Assembly (NCBI GenBank): GCA_005765155.1
Contig: VCCP01000006.1
Span: forward strand, 1,934,501-1,998,500
Origin: Zelopaecilomyces penicillatus
Taxonomy: Eukaryota; Ascomycota; Sordariomycetes; Hypocreales; Pseudodiploosporaceae
Reading direction: 5' to 3'
Length of the DNA: 64,000 bases
In this document: in pieces, positions 48,231-60,100 of the stretch
Position numbering within the stretch: position 1 is the stretch's first letter
Layout: every line of letters begins with the position of its first letter
Notes under the pieces: model-generated
Told to the model about the DNA's origin: nothing
The model's database searches: none
Seen by the model: only the letters and a program-made list of their open reading frames with translations
Translations under genes and position numbers: made by a program

Positions 48231-48607
48231 TCACCTAATATCCTTGATGCCAGGAGCCGAATAGACCTCTAGCTGTCGACGGCCCTTGCGAAGCAGAAAC
48301 TCTACAGCAGCAAAGTCACGCTTGTCAATGGCCAAGTGGCGCGAGAACTCAGATCTAATACAGCCTGAATGAGATAATCTGAAAACGTTGTACCACAGCA
48401 GTCCCAAGTGTTTGCTTACCTTGTAAAGTTCTCAAAATGCGCCCGAGTACTCTGTTGTTGGTGATGTGTCAGTTCGCAACCTCGGTCCTTTGAAGGCTAT
48501 GAAAAAGGCTTGGAAGCTTGTGTACGCACCTGTGGCTTCTTGCGGCTTTCACGCAGACACTGGCGATACAGCGCCAGGACCTCCTTCTGGAGGCCAGAGA
48601 GACGCAT
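48231..48607 (-). CDS. SDH6: succinate dehydrogenase assembly factor 1 (LYR protein), 77 aa
   Basis: Three small minus-strand exons: 48530-48607, 48420-48451 (32 nt) and 48231-48354, with GTGCGT/CAG and GTAAGC/TAG introns. The assembled protein starts MRLSGLQKEVLALYRQCLRE, containing the LYR motif, and ends in GRRQLEVYSAPGIKDIR. Both are diagnostic of SDHAF1/Sdh6, a mitochondrial matrix factor that helps insert iron-sulfur clusters into the Sdh2 subunit of complex II. The three exons are too short to appear as an open frame of notable size. The phase agreement and full-length family match make the model secure. Confidence 0.93.
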
Positions 48608-49167
48608 CTTAGTATGGTGATTGAAAGGACGTGAGCAGTTTTGGCAGTCGGCGGCCACAATGACTATTATTACTTGCAAAAAAGACTGCACAGTATCGAG
48701 GATGTCATGGATGAAATTGTTGCTGTTCGCTTTAGGAGGTGTGCTGATAGGATGCACTGAATCCACTAAAAGTCGGGTGGTGTTCCGGTGTCATGGTGAC
48801 AGGGGTTGAAAACAGAGACGCCCTTCATCTACAGTGAGCTACAGCAAGTTACAGCAAGCTACAGGAAGAGCTGTGGGAGGAGCTTGGGTCCTCCTCCAGC
48901 CTTGCTCGGGAATAATCGTCACATTCAATCCGCAAACCCGTCTCGAAGTTCCTCCGAGGGCTCATTGAGAAAGCACGACTAATAAATAGTAAGTGGAGGT
49001 AAGCTCCAGCCTAAATTCTGCATTACTAATGTTTCGACGGCAAAGTCGAGCACATCATTCACAACCAAGGAACTTACTCTCCCCTTCGTTATACAAATCT
49101 CGTAGAGACCAACACAGACGAATAGGAAGCCTCTTCTGCCGTGTTCAAACTGACAGAGTTGTCAGCC
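48608..49167. other. divergent promoter region
   Basis: About 560 bp between SDHAF1 (-) and the FAH-family gene (+). A tandem AGCTACAGCAAG-like repeat occurs at about 48836-48868. No gene is seen. Confidence 0.5.
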
Positions 49168-50294
49168 ATGTCTACTTTTACTGTTCGTTCTTTGCTTTCC
49201 CCCATTGACAAGCAGAACACTGACGACAGGACCAGCGCTTGGTACGGTTCCTAGGCAAGGACGGGCACACACATTATGGTGATGCTATACTACGAAAGGG
49301 GGTGAGTGACATTGCCAGAGCCCAGCAAGCTCGTGTCATACAGGGCGATATTTTTGGCAAGCATCTAGTTACAGACCAAGTGGTTGGAATCCGCCGCCTT
49401 CTAGCGCCGCTGGCAGCATCCGACCTGAAAACTGTGAGATGTCTAGGACTGAATTACGCCAAACATGCGAAGGAGACGAGCATGCCTGAGCCCAAGTACC
49501 CTGTATTGTTTTACAAGCCGGCAACAGCGATATCGGGCCCGTCAGATCCGATTCCAATTGCAGCAGTAGCGCAGGAGGGGGCTGGTTTGGATTACGAGTG
49601 CGAGCTGGTTGTTGTTATTGGTAAACAGTGCTCGGAGATCTCTGAGTCGGAAGCGCTCGGTTACGTTTTGGGGTATTCCGTTGGCAATGATGTCTCCCAT
49701 AGGGATTGGCAGACCAAGCGTGGCGGGAGTCAGTGGAGCCTTGGAAAAGGTTTTGACGGCTGGGCACCTTTTGGCCCTGGCATTGTGACAGGAAATGTTA
49801 TTAAGGACCCTCATACATTGAGGATTTGGACAAGAGTGAATGGAGAGACTGTGCAAGTATGTTGACAAACGACCGGAAACTTTCTGTAAACACTCGAGTC
49901 ACAGACTGCTGACCATTATACAGGACAGCAACACGGCAGACATGATATTTGGCGTGAGAAAGGCAGTTTCTTTCCTGAGCCAAGGGACGACTCTTATGCC
50001 AGGTGATGTCATTTTTATGGGAACGTGAGTGCTTTCCACTCAGACGGGGATGTGTTATTGCACAAGGAACACAACTAACATGAATGTTATTCTTAGACCG
50101 TCTGGGGTCGGGATGGGCCGGCAACCACCTGTTTGGCTAAAGAATGGCGATGTAGTCGAAGTTGGATTGGACCAAGTGGGAACTTGGTAAGTTGCTGGAC
50201 AACGATTGCACTTGATGCATAACGAGGCAATACTAACTGTTCTCAATCCAGCACCAACAAAATCGAATTTAAATCCGCCAAGTCCAAAATTTAA
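49168..50294 (+). CDS. fumarylacetoacetate-hydrolase family enzyme, 291 aa
   Basis: Five exons: 49168-49182 (only MSTFT), 49230-49856, 49924-50024, 50097-50186 and 50252-50294; phases agree. The catalytic domain shows the FAH fold: CLGLNYAKHAKE, PVLFYKPATAISG, the metal-binding acidic cluster LDYECELVVVIGK, GYSVGNDVSHRDWQ and TPSGVGMG. This places it with the FAHD1/FAHD2 and 5-carboxymethyl-2-hydroxymuconate isomerase-type proteins, Mg-dependent C-C bond hydrolases or decarboxylases acting on acylpyruvates or oxaloacetate. True fumarylacetoacetase is longer and has an N-terminal SH3-like domain, absent here. No tyrosine-degradation gene is adjacent, so the substrate stays open. Confidence 0.9.
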
Positions 50295-51517
50295 GCCATG
50301 CTGTAATTCTCAATGATATCCACCATTCATAAGAGCAGAAAAGCCGCCAAAGTGCATTCCTCTGATTGAAGTGTATAATAGCGGCAAGCCCTTCCCAAAT
50401 TTATGTTCTACGTCCGTCAGCCGCAGTTGTTGCGTCGGAAACCATGTCGTGTAACCACATCGTTTAAATCACGTCTTAATGTGAGTGATTCAATGGTATT
50501 TGTATTGCGGCGATACGAAAGGCTCCAGGTGTCATGACAGATTTGTACAGTGTTTGACCTATTCTGCCAGCAGCTGTTTGTTCGGATTGTTCTGTGGTGG
50601 TCAGCCCGCCACGTGGATGTAAGTGAGAGCCTAGCGTCAGGACGAGGTTGACTCACCCCTCCCACACCACAGCTTCCTCACCTATCAAGGTGTGCCTATT
50701 CTCTGCAAAATGCCTCGGCCTGGCAGTTTGTTCGCCGGTACGCACCCCGTATCTTATTTGAGAGCATCCTTGGCAAGAGTGTCTTTGTGCAGTGTGCGGA
50801 TCTTGGGATGCTCAAGTGTCTTGTTGGGGCCGCCCACATGGGCGATTACCGGATTATCCGATCGCGATGGGTCAAACGACAACAGACAGCCAACCAAGGT
50901 TGCCAGCCTTGGTCTTTGTGCCGTTCCACATTTAGGCGTCCCAGGAATGTCCACCGCATACCGTGTGCTTTTGCAATGGGGGCGAATTGGAGCAGGCAGG
51001 GAAGCTCCCGGGAAGTGGCTTAGAGGTGTGCCTAGTGTCTAGCTGCACCAAGCTGATTGATACCTTGTACAGTTCCACCAACACACCATCTTTGGGGCTG
51101 TCTCGCAACAGCCCCATGACACAGAACCATAAGTATGGGCGTTTTCCTTCATTGGCTATTGTCGGGCTGGGCTACCAACTAGAAAAAGTACATATTCAGC
51201 CAGATATGGACACGGCTAAAGTTAAAGGACTGCTTCGCCTCTGTTCTCCCTCCGAGGTCTATTCAACTTCCTTGTTATAATGCAGCCTAGATACCTGTAC
51301 ACCTGATACAGGAAATGGAAACTCATAAGAATCCCCTCTTCAGACCATCAAGGATATTCTACTTCAAGCAGTGTTTTACCGATACTTTCTCCCACGGAGC
51401 CAACTTGTGCAACATCCACAATCCTGTTTAAACACGATAACCTAGGTTGTCGTGTAGACGTCTGGGTGGATACATTGTACCTCACGCCATCTCGCTAGAG
51501 ATAAGTTCTCCTTCAAG
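50295..51517. other. intergenic region upstream of the RBR ligase gene
   Basis: About 1.2 kb. The frames at 50417-51042 overlap on both strands and show no family features. No repeats of note. Confidence 0.5.
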
Positions 51518-53834
51518 ATGTCTATAACGATAGAGGCAGTTGCTTCGAAGTCCTTGCAGTTGCCATTGATGACCGCTTCCTTTGGACCGAACGACTATGT
51601 CAACTTCAACGACAACCCATATGCTGACATTGAGAGGCTGCAAGATGTTTGGAAGACCAATCGCCACGGGGCTTCCTCGAATACCATCATGGCCAGGACT
51701 AACCTCGCAACTGTGGATTGGAAAAAGTATCAGCCTCCAGCCATTCTGAAAAAAGCTCCTCATATCACCTCACAGATTCTTCTCGATGTTGTCGCAACTT
51801 CTATTGATAACATCAAGGCAAGAATCACCGAAGAGGATCACCAAAAAGAAGCGGCGAAAGCAGGAAACGGAGCTGAAGAGGCCTTGAGAGCTGCCAGAGA
51901 AGAAAAGAGAAAGGAATTATACCTACCAATAAACATTCCACAAGACACGTTGACACAAAAAGCCGTGGCAGTGGCCGCCGACAACGATACAGCAAGCTTG
52001 CAAAGCTCAACAGACTCTGACTATGCTCATCCATACGACTATGTTTCATTCGTTTCGGAGAAGGATAGGATATCTTCGTCAAAAAAGGGGAAGCGGCGTA
52101 GATTCGCTCTTCGTCGCCTGTTCTCTCGGAATACGGAGAAAGTTGGCGAAAGCAGCACGGCAGGATCGGATCGTGAGGCTCTCCGGCAGAAGCTGGAGGT
52201 GCGGTTAGGAGCCGTTGATTTCGACTCTGCTGATTCAAACACCAAAGAAGCAATTGCTGCTTTGCGAAAGAACAAGCTGTTCGAACCTGTCCCTGACCTG
52301 TTTGTGTATGTCTTCATCACTGATAGGCCCCCTTCGACCCCATAGTTGCACAACTAACCTTTTCTTTTAAAGGGAATGTGTCTCCTGCTTGGAAGAAGTT
52401 GCCATACAACCAGCTGTTAGAGTCCCTTGCCACTATTATTGCAGGGACTGTTTTGCTCGCCTAGTTGAAGCCGCTGTACAAAACGAGGAACAATGGCCGC
52501 CTAAATGCTGCCTGAACCAGATACCTTTTACAACTATACAGAAATATGTGCCCCAGGATCTCAGGAAGAGGTTTCATGAAAGATCTTCTGAGTGGGAAAT
52601 TCCGATCAGTGAGCGAGTGTACTGCCATAATAGGGAATGCGGACTGTGGATCAAGCCAGCCAAGATCAATCTCGCCAAGCGTCAAGGCCATTGCAATCAA
52701 GGCCACTGGACCTGCACAATTTGTCGTGGTCCCATTCACGGTAAAAAGGAGTGTCCACAGGATGCAGATATGAACTTGACAAATCTGCTGGCCGAGGAGG
52801 AAGGTTGGAAGCGATGCTTTGTGTGTCATGCCCTCGTTGAGCATAGGGACGCGTGTCAGCATATGACTTGTAGATGTGGCGCTCAGTTCTGTTATGTATG
52901 TGGCCAGCGCTGGCGAACATGCAACTGCACGATGCAACAGCTCGCCGACCTGAAAGATGCTGTAGAAACACGAAAGGAAGAGCGGCGATTGAGAGAAGAC
53001 ACAGAGGCAAGCGAGTTGCGAGCCATCGTTGCGCAGATTGAAGAGTTTGAGCGCCAAGAGGCATTGAGAATCGAGTTAGAGCGTCAAGAGCAGGAAAGAC
53101 TGGAGGAGGAGCGCTGGCAGCAGATGGTCAAGGAGTGGAGGGAACAGGAGGCTCTACGGCGGGCGGAGATGGAATTGAAGCACAAAGAACTTCGCCAAAC
53201 CCTCGATCAACTCCACGAGCTACAAAGGATCCTCATTGAAATGGGGCAAGAAGATGATGTTAAAAATGCTATGAAGGAAGCAGAGGCAATGAAGGAACAG
53301 CTCAAGCAGAAACAAGCATCGGAACGGGATCGCCTCAAAATGTCGAGACTGGACCAAATGAAAGCCAGAGAGCATGATCTTGAAAAGGAATACACTATTC
53401 GAGTCAGTCATGAACGCAAAATAGAAGAAGGATATCGCAAACAGCTTCAGGAATTCTACAAGGACATTGCCGGGGCCGAGGCGAAGGTTGAGGCGGGCAT
53501 GCTACCCCTGAAGCGCCGGATGGACCAAGCTCACTCTGCATGGCAAAAGTGGAAGCAAGAACAATTGAGCGCACAGCGTGCAAATCTGGAAGATGAACGA
53601 ACGGTGCTGGAGGAGTTCATGTACAGCGCGAGAGAGCGGATGGACGCATCGTGCGCAGAGAGGGAGAGGGAGCTGGCGAGGCGGATCGCGGCGGAGAAGA
53701 AGTGGGTGCAAGAAGTCGTTATGGAGCGCGAGAGGCTTCTAGGTGAGAAGGAGCTGGAGGAAGTAGAGGGAGATTCGGATAGCCTGTTTAAGGCTGAGAT
53801 TGGAGCTGAGGTTAGCATTGAAGCCATGGCATGA
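51518..53834 (+). CDS. RING-between-RING (RBR) E3 ubiquitin ligase, 749 aa
   Basis: Two exons, 51518-52305 and 52373-53834, joined by a GTATGT/AAG intron in phase 2. Residues 1-262 are a fungal-specific N-terminus with a basic patch (KKGKRRRFALRRLFSR). RING1 begins at about residue 265 (ECVSCLEE ... CHYYCRDCF), the IBR follows (CHNRECGLWI ... CRGPIH), and RING2 at about 412-436 has CFVCHALVEHRDACQHMTC, whose last Cys is the thioester-forming residue. The remaining 300 residues are a long Glu/Arg/Gln-rich coiled coil. RBR ligases take ubiquitin from E2 onto the RING2 Cys before passing it to a substrate. This layout is common in filamentous fungi but substrates are not known to me. Confidence 0.92.
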
Positions 53835-54641
53835 AGTCGCTTGAGCTGCATCTTAAAAACATAGTCAATAGCAGAGGTCAGTACCCAGTGAGCATGAGCT
53901 GATGGATGTAGATAATTCCAAGGTCGATTAGATAGTCAAGACTCTCTGTTGTTCAATATCAAGTGTCTCTAACATTTTTTTACTTTACAAGAGTTTGACT
54001 TTTTCAAGAAATGGATGAGAACGGGTTTCGCAAGGTCATAAGCCTACCGATTTATTTATTTTCATGGATTTTTTTTTTTTTTTTTTTTTTTTGCCAAACC
54101 AATGATGTACATACTTTGATGTCCATACAGTCACCATAAATCGACTAAAACATATATCTATGCACTCATTACAGGTCGTTGACGGCCAGCATGGACTGCC
54201 AATGACAGAGGCATGGTCACTGGGCTATATTGGTGGAAGCGGAACTACTATTCATTTCATGACGGGCTCGTTAGCAACACGGGCCATTTCTTTGGTCTGA
54301 CGAAGCAGTTGTCCCAAATAATATCTTCCTCGGGAATCATCAATTGTGAATATCATGCAAAGAAGGCTAGTGTAGAAAGAATAGTTCAGGCAGATTGACT
54401 ACCATAAAGCTTGCCCCTGAGATAACTGGAATATCGGCCGCAGCAAAGTACCTGTGCGTCGGGTTACACTGCATTCTATACTACCTACCTAGTTACTACT
54501 ACTTATATCGAAGAGTGAAGGAGGAGGCTACTCTTTTTTTGTCATGACTATCCAAAATGGCTGCCACATATCAAGTGGCGGAACGCCCATGCAGCTACAG
54601 ACTTCTTTTCTATTATATCATATCTAGAGCAAAGAGCCATT
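53835..54641. other. intergenic region with a T24 run
   Basis: About 0.8 kb. Contains a 24-T homopolymer at 54069-54092 and TACCTACC motifs at about 54482. The short frame at 54213-54398 is not gene-like. It holds the 3' ends of the RBR and CBM14 genes. Confidence 0.5.
54069..54092. repeat. T24 homopolymer
   Basis: Twenty-four consecutive T's in a 3' intergenic region. Confidence 0.8.
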
Positions 54642-55012
54642 TCACAACTCATTGTCATCCCCAACCTGACAGGGTGTCACATCCGCCCAGTTGCAGAGTC
54701 CAAGCTCAGGATCATATACAGTATGGCCATTGCGACAACGTCCCGGATTCTCTTCTTCGTCGCAATCGTCGCAAAGGAACTCATATGCCAAGTCATTGGA
54801 ACACATGACGTATTTGGTGCAATCGGCAGGATGAATGAAATTACCGTTCGGCTTGCCAATACAGCCCTTGTAATCAGGCATCGGTTGGTGACCCCCATCG
54901 GCACTGACGGGGTTTCTTTACTAGTCTCTGGGGTTCCTCAAAACCGGGACAGGGAAACGTACTACACAGTTAGCCATTGTGTGGCGGCGGCGACGAGGGC
55001 GATGGCTTTGAT
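54642..55012 (-). pseudogene. secreted CBM14 chitin-binding protein gene lacking its ATG, about 103 aa
   Basis: Exon 2 (54642-54903) encodes a CBM14 (peritrophin-A type) domain: YKGCIGKPNGNFIHPADC, KYVMC, YEFLCDDC, GRCRNG, GLCNWADVTPC. The Cys and aromatic spacing fits the chitin-binding family that includes the fungal effector Avr4. Upstream, a GTACGT...CAG intron of 59 nt (54904-54962) joins it in correct phase to exon 1 (54963-55012), which reads xKAIALVAAATQWLTV, a clear signal peptide. The codon where Met is expected is ATC at 55010-55012, and no in-frame ATG lies upstream in the stretch I checked. Either the start codon is mutated, the real start is in a further exon, or translation uses a non-AUG codon. 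Family assignment is firm; gene integrity is doubtful. Confidence 0.65.
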
Positions 55013-56202
55013 GTGCCTGGTTGGTGTTTCTGAGTTGGAATGGGAAGTGGATGAGATGGGATTTTGAGAATGAGTGAACGAGAGCTCAAGGAAGGGAATG
55101 GGCGGGTGATAAGGGGCCCTTAATTGACTACCTACATTTTATTCACGATGCTACAGCGGATATCGCTTGTTGCTTTTTGTGGCCTTTGGCATATAGTACT
55201 AACTAACAAGGGAAAGACGGGCCAGGTTGCCAGTGGGGCGGTTTTGATCAGCCCTCTTAGGAAACCTTGTCGTCAACACGATTTTCAGCTGGGTTTGTCG
55301 AGTTGTTCATTGTCCATAATTGTTGGGCCTCTCCATCTTTCCATTACATCTTGAAAGAAAGCGCACAAGCCGAATCGACTCTGTCGCATCGAGTTGGCAA
55401 ACAGTGATGAAAATCAGCGCCGGGGTGAGTTCAGCTTTTGCGGCCCGAGCCTTTCAAGCTTAGGAGTATTGGTCATTCCTATTCTAGATTTGGAGGATTA
55501 CGTGCAATCATCTACTAACAGCGCTTCTCAATGGATTAACTAAGACCGAGTTTATTGCTCATATCCACCGTCGTCGGCGTTATGTCCTGAGCACAGACAG
55601 CACGAGTGTAGTTTTTTATCCCCAAGTACAGGCTATTCACCCATCAATAAGCAAGGTGTAACTACTACGTAATTACTGCGTACCTACCTGTATATGTGTG
55701 CTGTTGCCCCCTCCCTATCAGGTAGTATGAAAGGTTGAGAATCAAGTCAAATACCTATTCCTTAGCTGGAGTCTTTATATGAGCTGGAGATGTTGTAGTT
55801 CGTATCACTTCGCAAATGGATTATCCCAATTAAGGCTAAGCATCTGGTTGGAAAGAGTGAGATTATTGATACTTTGACAAGATCTAATCCAGGAGAAGGT
55901 CTTGCTACACGCTGCGTACATTTGACCCTTGATTAGACCCGTATTAGGCTCGTTACAGTTTATATAGTGTTGTGGAACAATATCATCGCACACAGTGCCG
56001 TATCCCGCAACTTGGATGTCTTTGCTATAGGGTAGGTGTTGATGAACCACACTCCACATTTATGAGCTAGAGCCGCGGGGTCCATCACCACAAGCTTTTT
56101 ATCACCCCCACTATCCTATCAGCCAGCCACCCAAATCAGCGACTCATACCGACCATACTGTCGGATCTCCATTACCCTTCATTGCATCGCCATAATTTCA
56201 GA
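55013..56202. other. intergenic region with one orphan ORF
   Basis: Region between the CBM14 gene (-) and GAR transformylase (+). AT-rich stretches and a TACCTACC motif at about 55681. The only frame worth listing is 55805-56059 on the minus strand. Confidence 0.45.
55805..56059 (-). CDS. orphan ORF with four Cys, possible gene remnant, 84 aa
   Basis: Frame of 84 codons with four Cys (GTVCDD, INCNEP, AACSKT, RSCQS) and balanced composition unlike the shadow frames around it. A good acceptor (CCTATAG) sits inside its 5' part at about 56027, so the real exon may begin with KDIQVAGYG and the first exon, with any signal peptide, may be missing. Its start is about 140 bp from the GAR transformylase start on the other strand. 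I do not recognise it. It could be a fragment of a small secreted protein or chance. Confidence 0.25.
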   Translation of the reverse strand: MWSVVHQHLPYSKDIQVAGYGTVCDDIVPQHYINCNEPNTGLIKGQMYAACSKTFSWIRSCQSINNLTLSNQMLSLNWDNPFAK

Positions 56203-56992
56203 ATGACCGGATCAAAAGTGTCACCATGTCGTATCCTAGTCATGGCCTCAGGCTTCGGCTCGAACTTCCAGGCTCTTATAGATGCTATATCTACGGGTCA
56301 GCTTCCCAATAGCCGTATCATCTCTCTCATCACGAATCGGAAAAACGCACACGCCGTCGTTCGCGCAGAGAAAGCAGGTGGGAGGCACTCTCATTGCGCC
56401 TTGTATAGTATGCGACTAACTCACCAGTAGGCATTCCCTCGGATTACTTCAATCTAATCAGTAACGGGTTCTTGCAGAAGGGAGAAACGGGCGAACAGAA
56501 GGTAGCCGAAGGCCGCCAAAAATATGATGCTGCGTTGGCTGCAAAAATTCTAGAAGCAGATAAGGAAAAGCCTGAGCTGATTGTTCTTGCTGGGTGGATG
56601 CATGTCTTCTCGGTTGCTTTCCTAGAACCTCTCGAAAGGGCAGGGGTGCGAATAATCAACCTCCATCCGGCATTACCCGGTAAGTTTTTCAAGAGATCAT
56701 GTTGAGTGTGTCTGTCTACTGACAATATTGCATAGGTGAGTTTGATGGGGCCATGGCAATTGAGCGAGCTTTCGAGGAGCTGAAGGCTGGGCGGCTAACA
56801 CGCACGGGTATCATGGCCCACTACGTAATTGATGAGGTGGATAGGGGTGCTCCTATCCTGATTAAAGAGATTGAGTGGAAAGGAGAGGGATTAGATGAGT
56901 TGAAGGAGAGAATTCATGTTCACGAGCATGAGTTGATCACAAAGGCAACGGCAAAAGTCGCGAAGGAGATTATAGAGAGTAGGGAAACATAA
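56203..56992 (+). CDS. ADE8: phosphoribosylglycinamide formyltransferase (GAR transformylase), 226 aa
   Basis: Three exons, 56203-56377, 56431-56679 and 56736-56992, with agreeing phases (GTGGGA/TAG, GTAAGT/TAG). The PurN fold is shown by ILVMASGFGSNFQALIDAI at the N-terminus, ITNRKNA, the catalytic stretch GWMHVFSVAFLEPL, INLHPALPGEFDGAMAIERA with the active-site His, and TGIMAHYVIDEVDRGAPI. The enzyme transfers a formyl group from 10-formyl-THF to GAR in the third step of purine synthesis. It is monofunctional, as in yeast Ade8, not fused as in animals. The ATG at 56203 is the first in frame. Confidence 0.95.
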
Positions 56993-57185
56993 ATATCCGT
57001 GACGTCCCTAATTCATAGAGCTGTGATGTAGGTGCTGTCAGTCCAGCCAGTCAGGCCATTAATTGGGGGTTGTAGAGAAGTCATGTGACATCGCGACGCC
57101 CACGTTGCCAATCCATTGTTGCAGCAAAGTGGCGCGATTGCAGACAAGGTTGAATTTTTCTGGCCAGCATGGCTAATGTTTGAAA

Positions 57186-60100
57186 ATGACCATGCTCGCC
57201 ATATTGCGATCTTCGAGTCGCCCCTATGTATGCCAGCGGTGTCTGGGACGAATTCAATATCGTTTCAGCTCCGAAAATATAGCAGGCAGTGTAGCATTAG
57301 ACCGCTCCCAGCCTTCACTGCGAGCATCCCAAAAAGTCAGTTTCCGTACAAACTCCTGTCTTGCGCCGCTCATGACTTATATAAGTTTTTTAATAGATAT
57401 GGGCAAGTTCGCAATCCACCCCAGAATCGCGCAACTTGTTTGGTCAATCCAATGTGCCCAAGTCGCCACCTCAACATGAATTGGTCGGGCAGAGGATAGA
57501 CCGGTTGCCGATTCGAGAACGATTACGATTATGGGCAGCACAACAGGCGACACAAAGCTCGGATGCCATGCCGCCAGACGTGCTCTTATATGGTTCCGTT
57601 GCAAACAGCCTGAGTCGTACACAGTCTACTGGCTCTGCGGAGCTCGATCAGTTGCGATCTACTGAAGGAGCAATGGCTGATGACCCAGAGGGGGGCGTGG
57701 ATAATGGTGATGCTGAGATCACAGTTGCTGGGGTAGGCTCTAGAGCCCCTGGCGACCTCGTTGAGCTGAGGTATGATTCAATTGATTCTCATCCTCATTG
57801 TGACTGGCCACTAATTGACCTAAAAGACAATCTGGATCACGAGTGCCTCTATTTGCCATATATCTGGGATCATTCGGTGACCGGAATCACTTTTACGCCG
57901 TCAATGGCCGTTGGATCACGAGCATGGGCTTCTCATCCCTCTTCACTGTGTCTAGGTTTGTCAGTCTGGCAGAGTTAGCACCTGTTCTATCCCGGATGCC
58001 AAAAAATGCAACTCCGGAGGAATTTGAGGAAATACGTACCAGTGATAACGGACCCTCTCGAGAGGATGGCGCTCAACTTGTTACAAAAATGACAGAGTTC
58101 AGGCTTAAAGCAGAAGCTGTATACCAAGCCAATCTTTCCAAACTAGATGCTGCTCGAACTCTCTTGCCTAGCTCACGACATGTTCAACACCTTAGTTTGT
58201 CCGAAATGGCCGATATGTTGCTCCCCGCTACCTTGAAGGAAGGACGTTATTTCCCACCTCCAGCACTTTATGCTGTTCATACAGCCCTCTATCGCAATGA
58301 GGTTGGATTTCGCCCTCTGAGTTCATCCAAAGATTGCAATAGGCAAGATCACCTATTTGAAGTCTCGCCCCAGGCTCGTGCACATACTATCAACAAAGTT
58401 GCGACCATGGTTCGCGACTACACAGATTCCTGCTCTAGACGCCTCAGAGCACCTAATCCGGATGAACTGGAAGAGACACATCTTGGCAAATTCATCCTGC
58501 AAGCCCGGAAGGCAATTGAGACCAGCCGTTTGGAGCGCGAATGGACATCGCATGGCATTCTCAAGCCCTCCACTGATGTTGTTCGTTTGAAGAAGGTTGA
58601 GTGGACTCAAGCGAGCAGGGATATCCTATCTTTTTTAGAGTGGTGGTCTAGCTACGATTTATTCGAACCCGGGTCTCGCTTTCATGGTTATGGCTCTCTA
58701 GTTCTCCGAGCTCTCCAAGTCTACGATGATGCCCCTCTTGACCAAAGTACAGCTTGGACTTTTCTGCAAGAGATTGGTGTTATTTCTCCCTGGGAAGTCC
58801 CTTCACGTTCGAAAACGCGACTTCCAGGCACTAATATCGTGAGAGGGGGTGGCTTGTCACGCGAAACGCCCGATGATATAGAGAATTCCAAGCGACTGGA
58901 TGTTGCTGAAGGCTTCAGGAAGGAACATCACAAGGCTCCAATTTTTGCCATTGACGGCCCATCAACTATGGTTATTGACGACGGCATATCGTTGGAGCGT
59001 ACCGAGAATCCAGATGAATTCTGGATCCATGTTCACGCTGCTGACCCTGCCTCCTCTATCAAGCCCAACTCCGAGCTGTGCAAATTCATGGAACTTATCC
59101 CCGAGAATATCTATCTTCCTGGACACTTTCAAGCAATGCTGCCGTCTGACCTTGGCGAGGATGACTCGAATGATTTCAAATCCGAGGGCTTGGTCAAGCA
59201 ATTTTCTCTGCGAACAGGGAGCCCAGCCCTCACTTTCAGTGCTAAAGTGAATAAAGCCGGTAGTATCCTAGACTACAAAATTGAACCAAGCACACTTGGA
59301 GATGTCTTTTACATGGATCCTACAGATGTAGCAGACTTTTGCGATGAGCCCTCGCCACCGCCTGTTCCTGAACACGTTCTTACCGTAGGGACGCCGCCTA
59401 CTAATGAAAAATTTGTGCCGAAACGATCAATGATCACAGCAAAAGACTTGGACCAGTCCAGCAAAGACGACATACTGACACTGTATCGACTTGCTGAAGC
59501 ACTCAGGAAACAACGACTATCAAAGGGCGCATGGCCCTATTTCTTTCCTAGGCCTTCTGTTTCCGTGTCATTTGCCAAGATCCCTCCAGAAAGCACTACA
59601 GAGAGCAACACAATATTACTTCCCGCGGATCCATATATCAAAGTCGCCTACGCACAATCTACCGGGTGCTCTATTGTTTCAAATACTATGGTCCTCGCGG
59701 GCGAGGTAGCCGCGCAGTGGTGCTCGGCTCGCGGCATCCCCATTCCTTACCGAAGAGATATCAAGACTGGCACAAACTCGTCAGAGGCGTTCAAGTATGC
59801 TACGGAGGAGATATATCCCCTGATCAGCCAAGGCGTTGAACCAAGCATGAACCAGCGACAAAGCCTCGCCAGGATGACTGGCGGAGTTGAGATCTCGCCT
59901 CGCGCGGGGCCCTACTTCTTGCTTGGCCTGGACATGTATACGAAAACTACGTCGCCGCTCCGTCGATTCTCTGACCTGCTCGTCCACTGGCAAATCCACG
60001 CTGCTCTTGCCCACGAGCGCCAATCCCAGCGAGCCCTGGACCCGGCAATTGACGAACTAGATAAAATTCTCCCCTTCTCAGCCGATGCCCTCGCCGAGAC

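Noticed and set aside
57771..57826. Apparent frameshift in cyt-4 between two overlapping frames
   Set aside because: A normal 56-nt GTATGA...AAG intron with phase 2 joins the frames and yields the expected RSGSR-type family sequence, so no lesion is needed.
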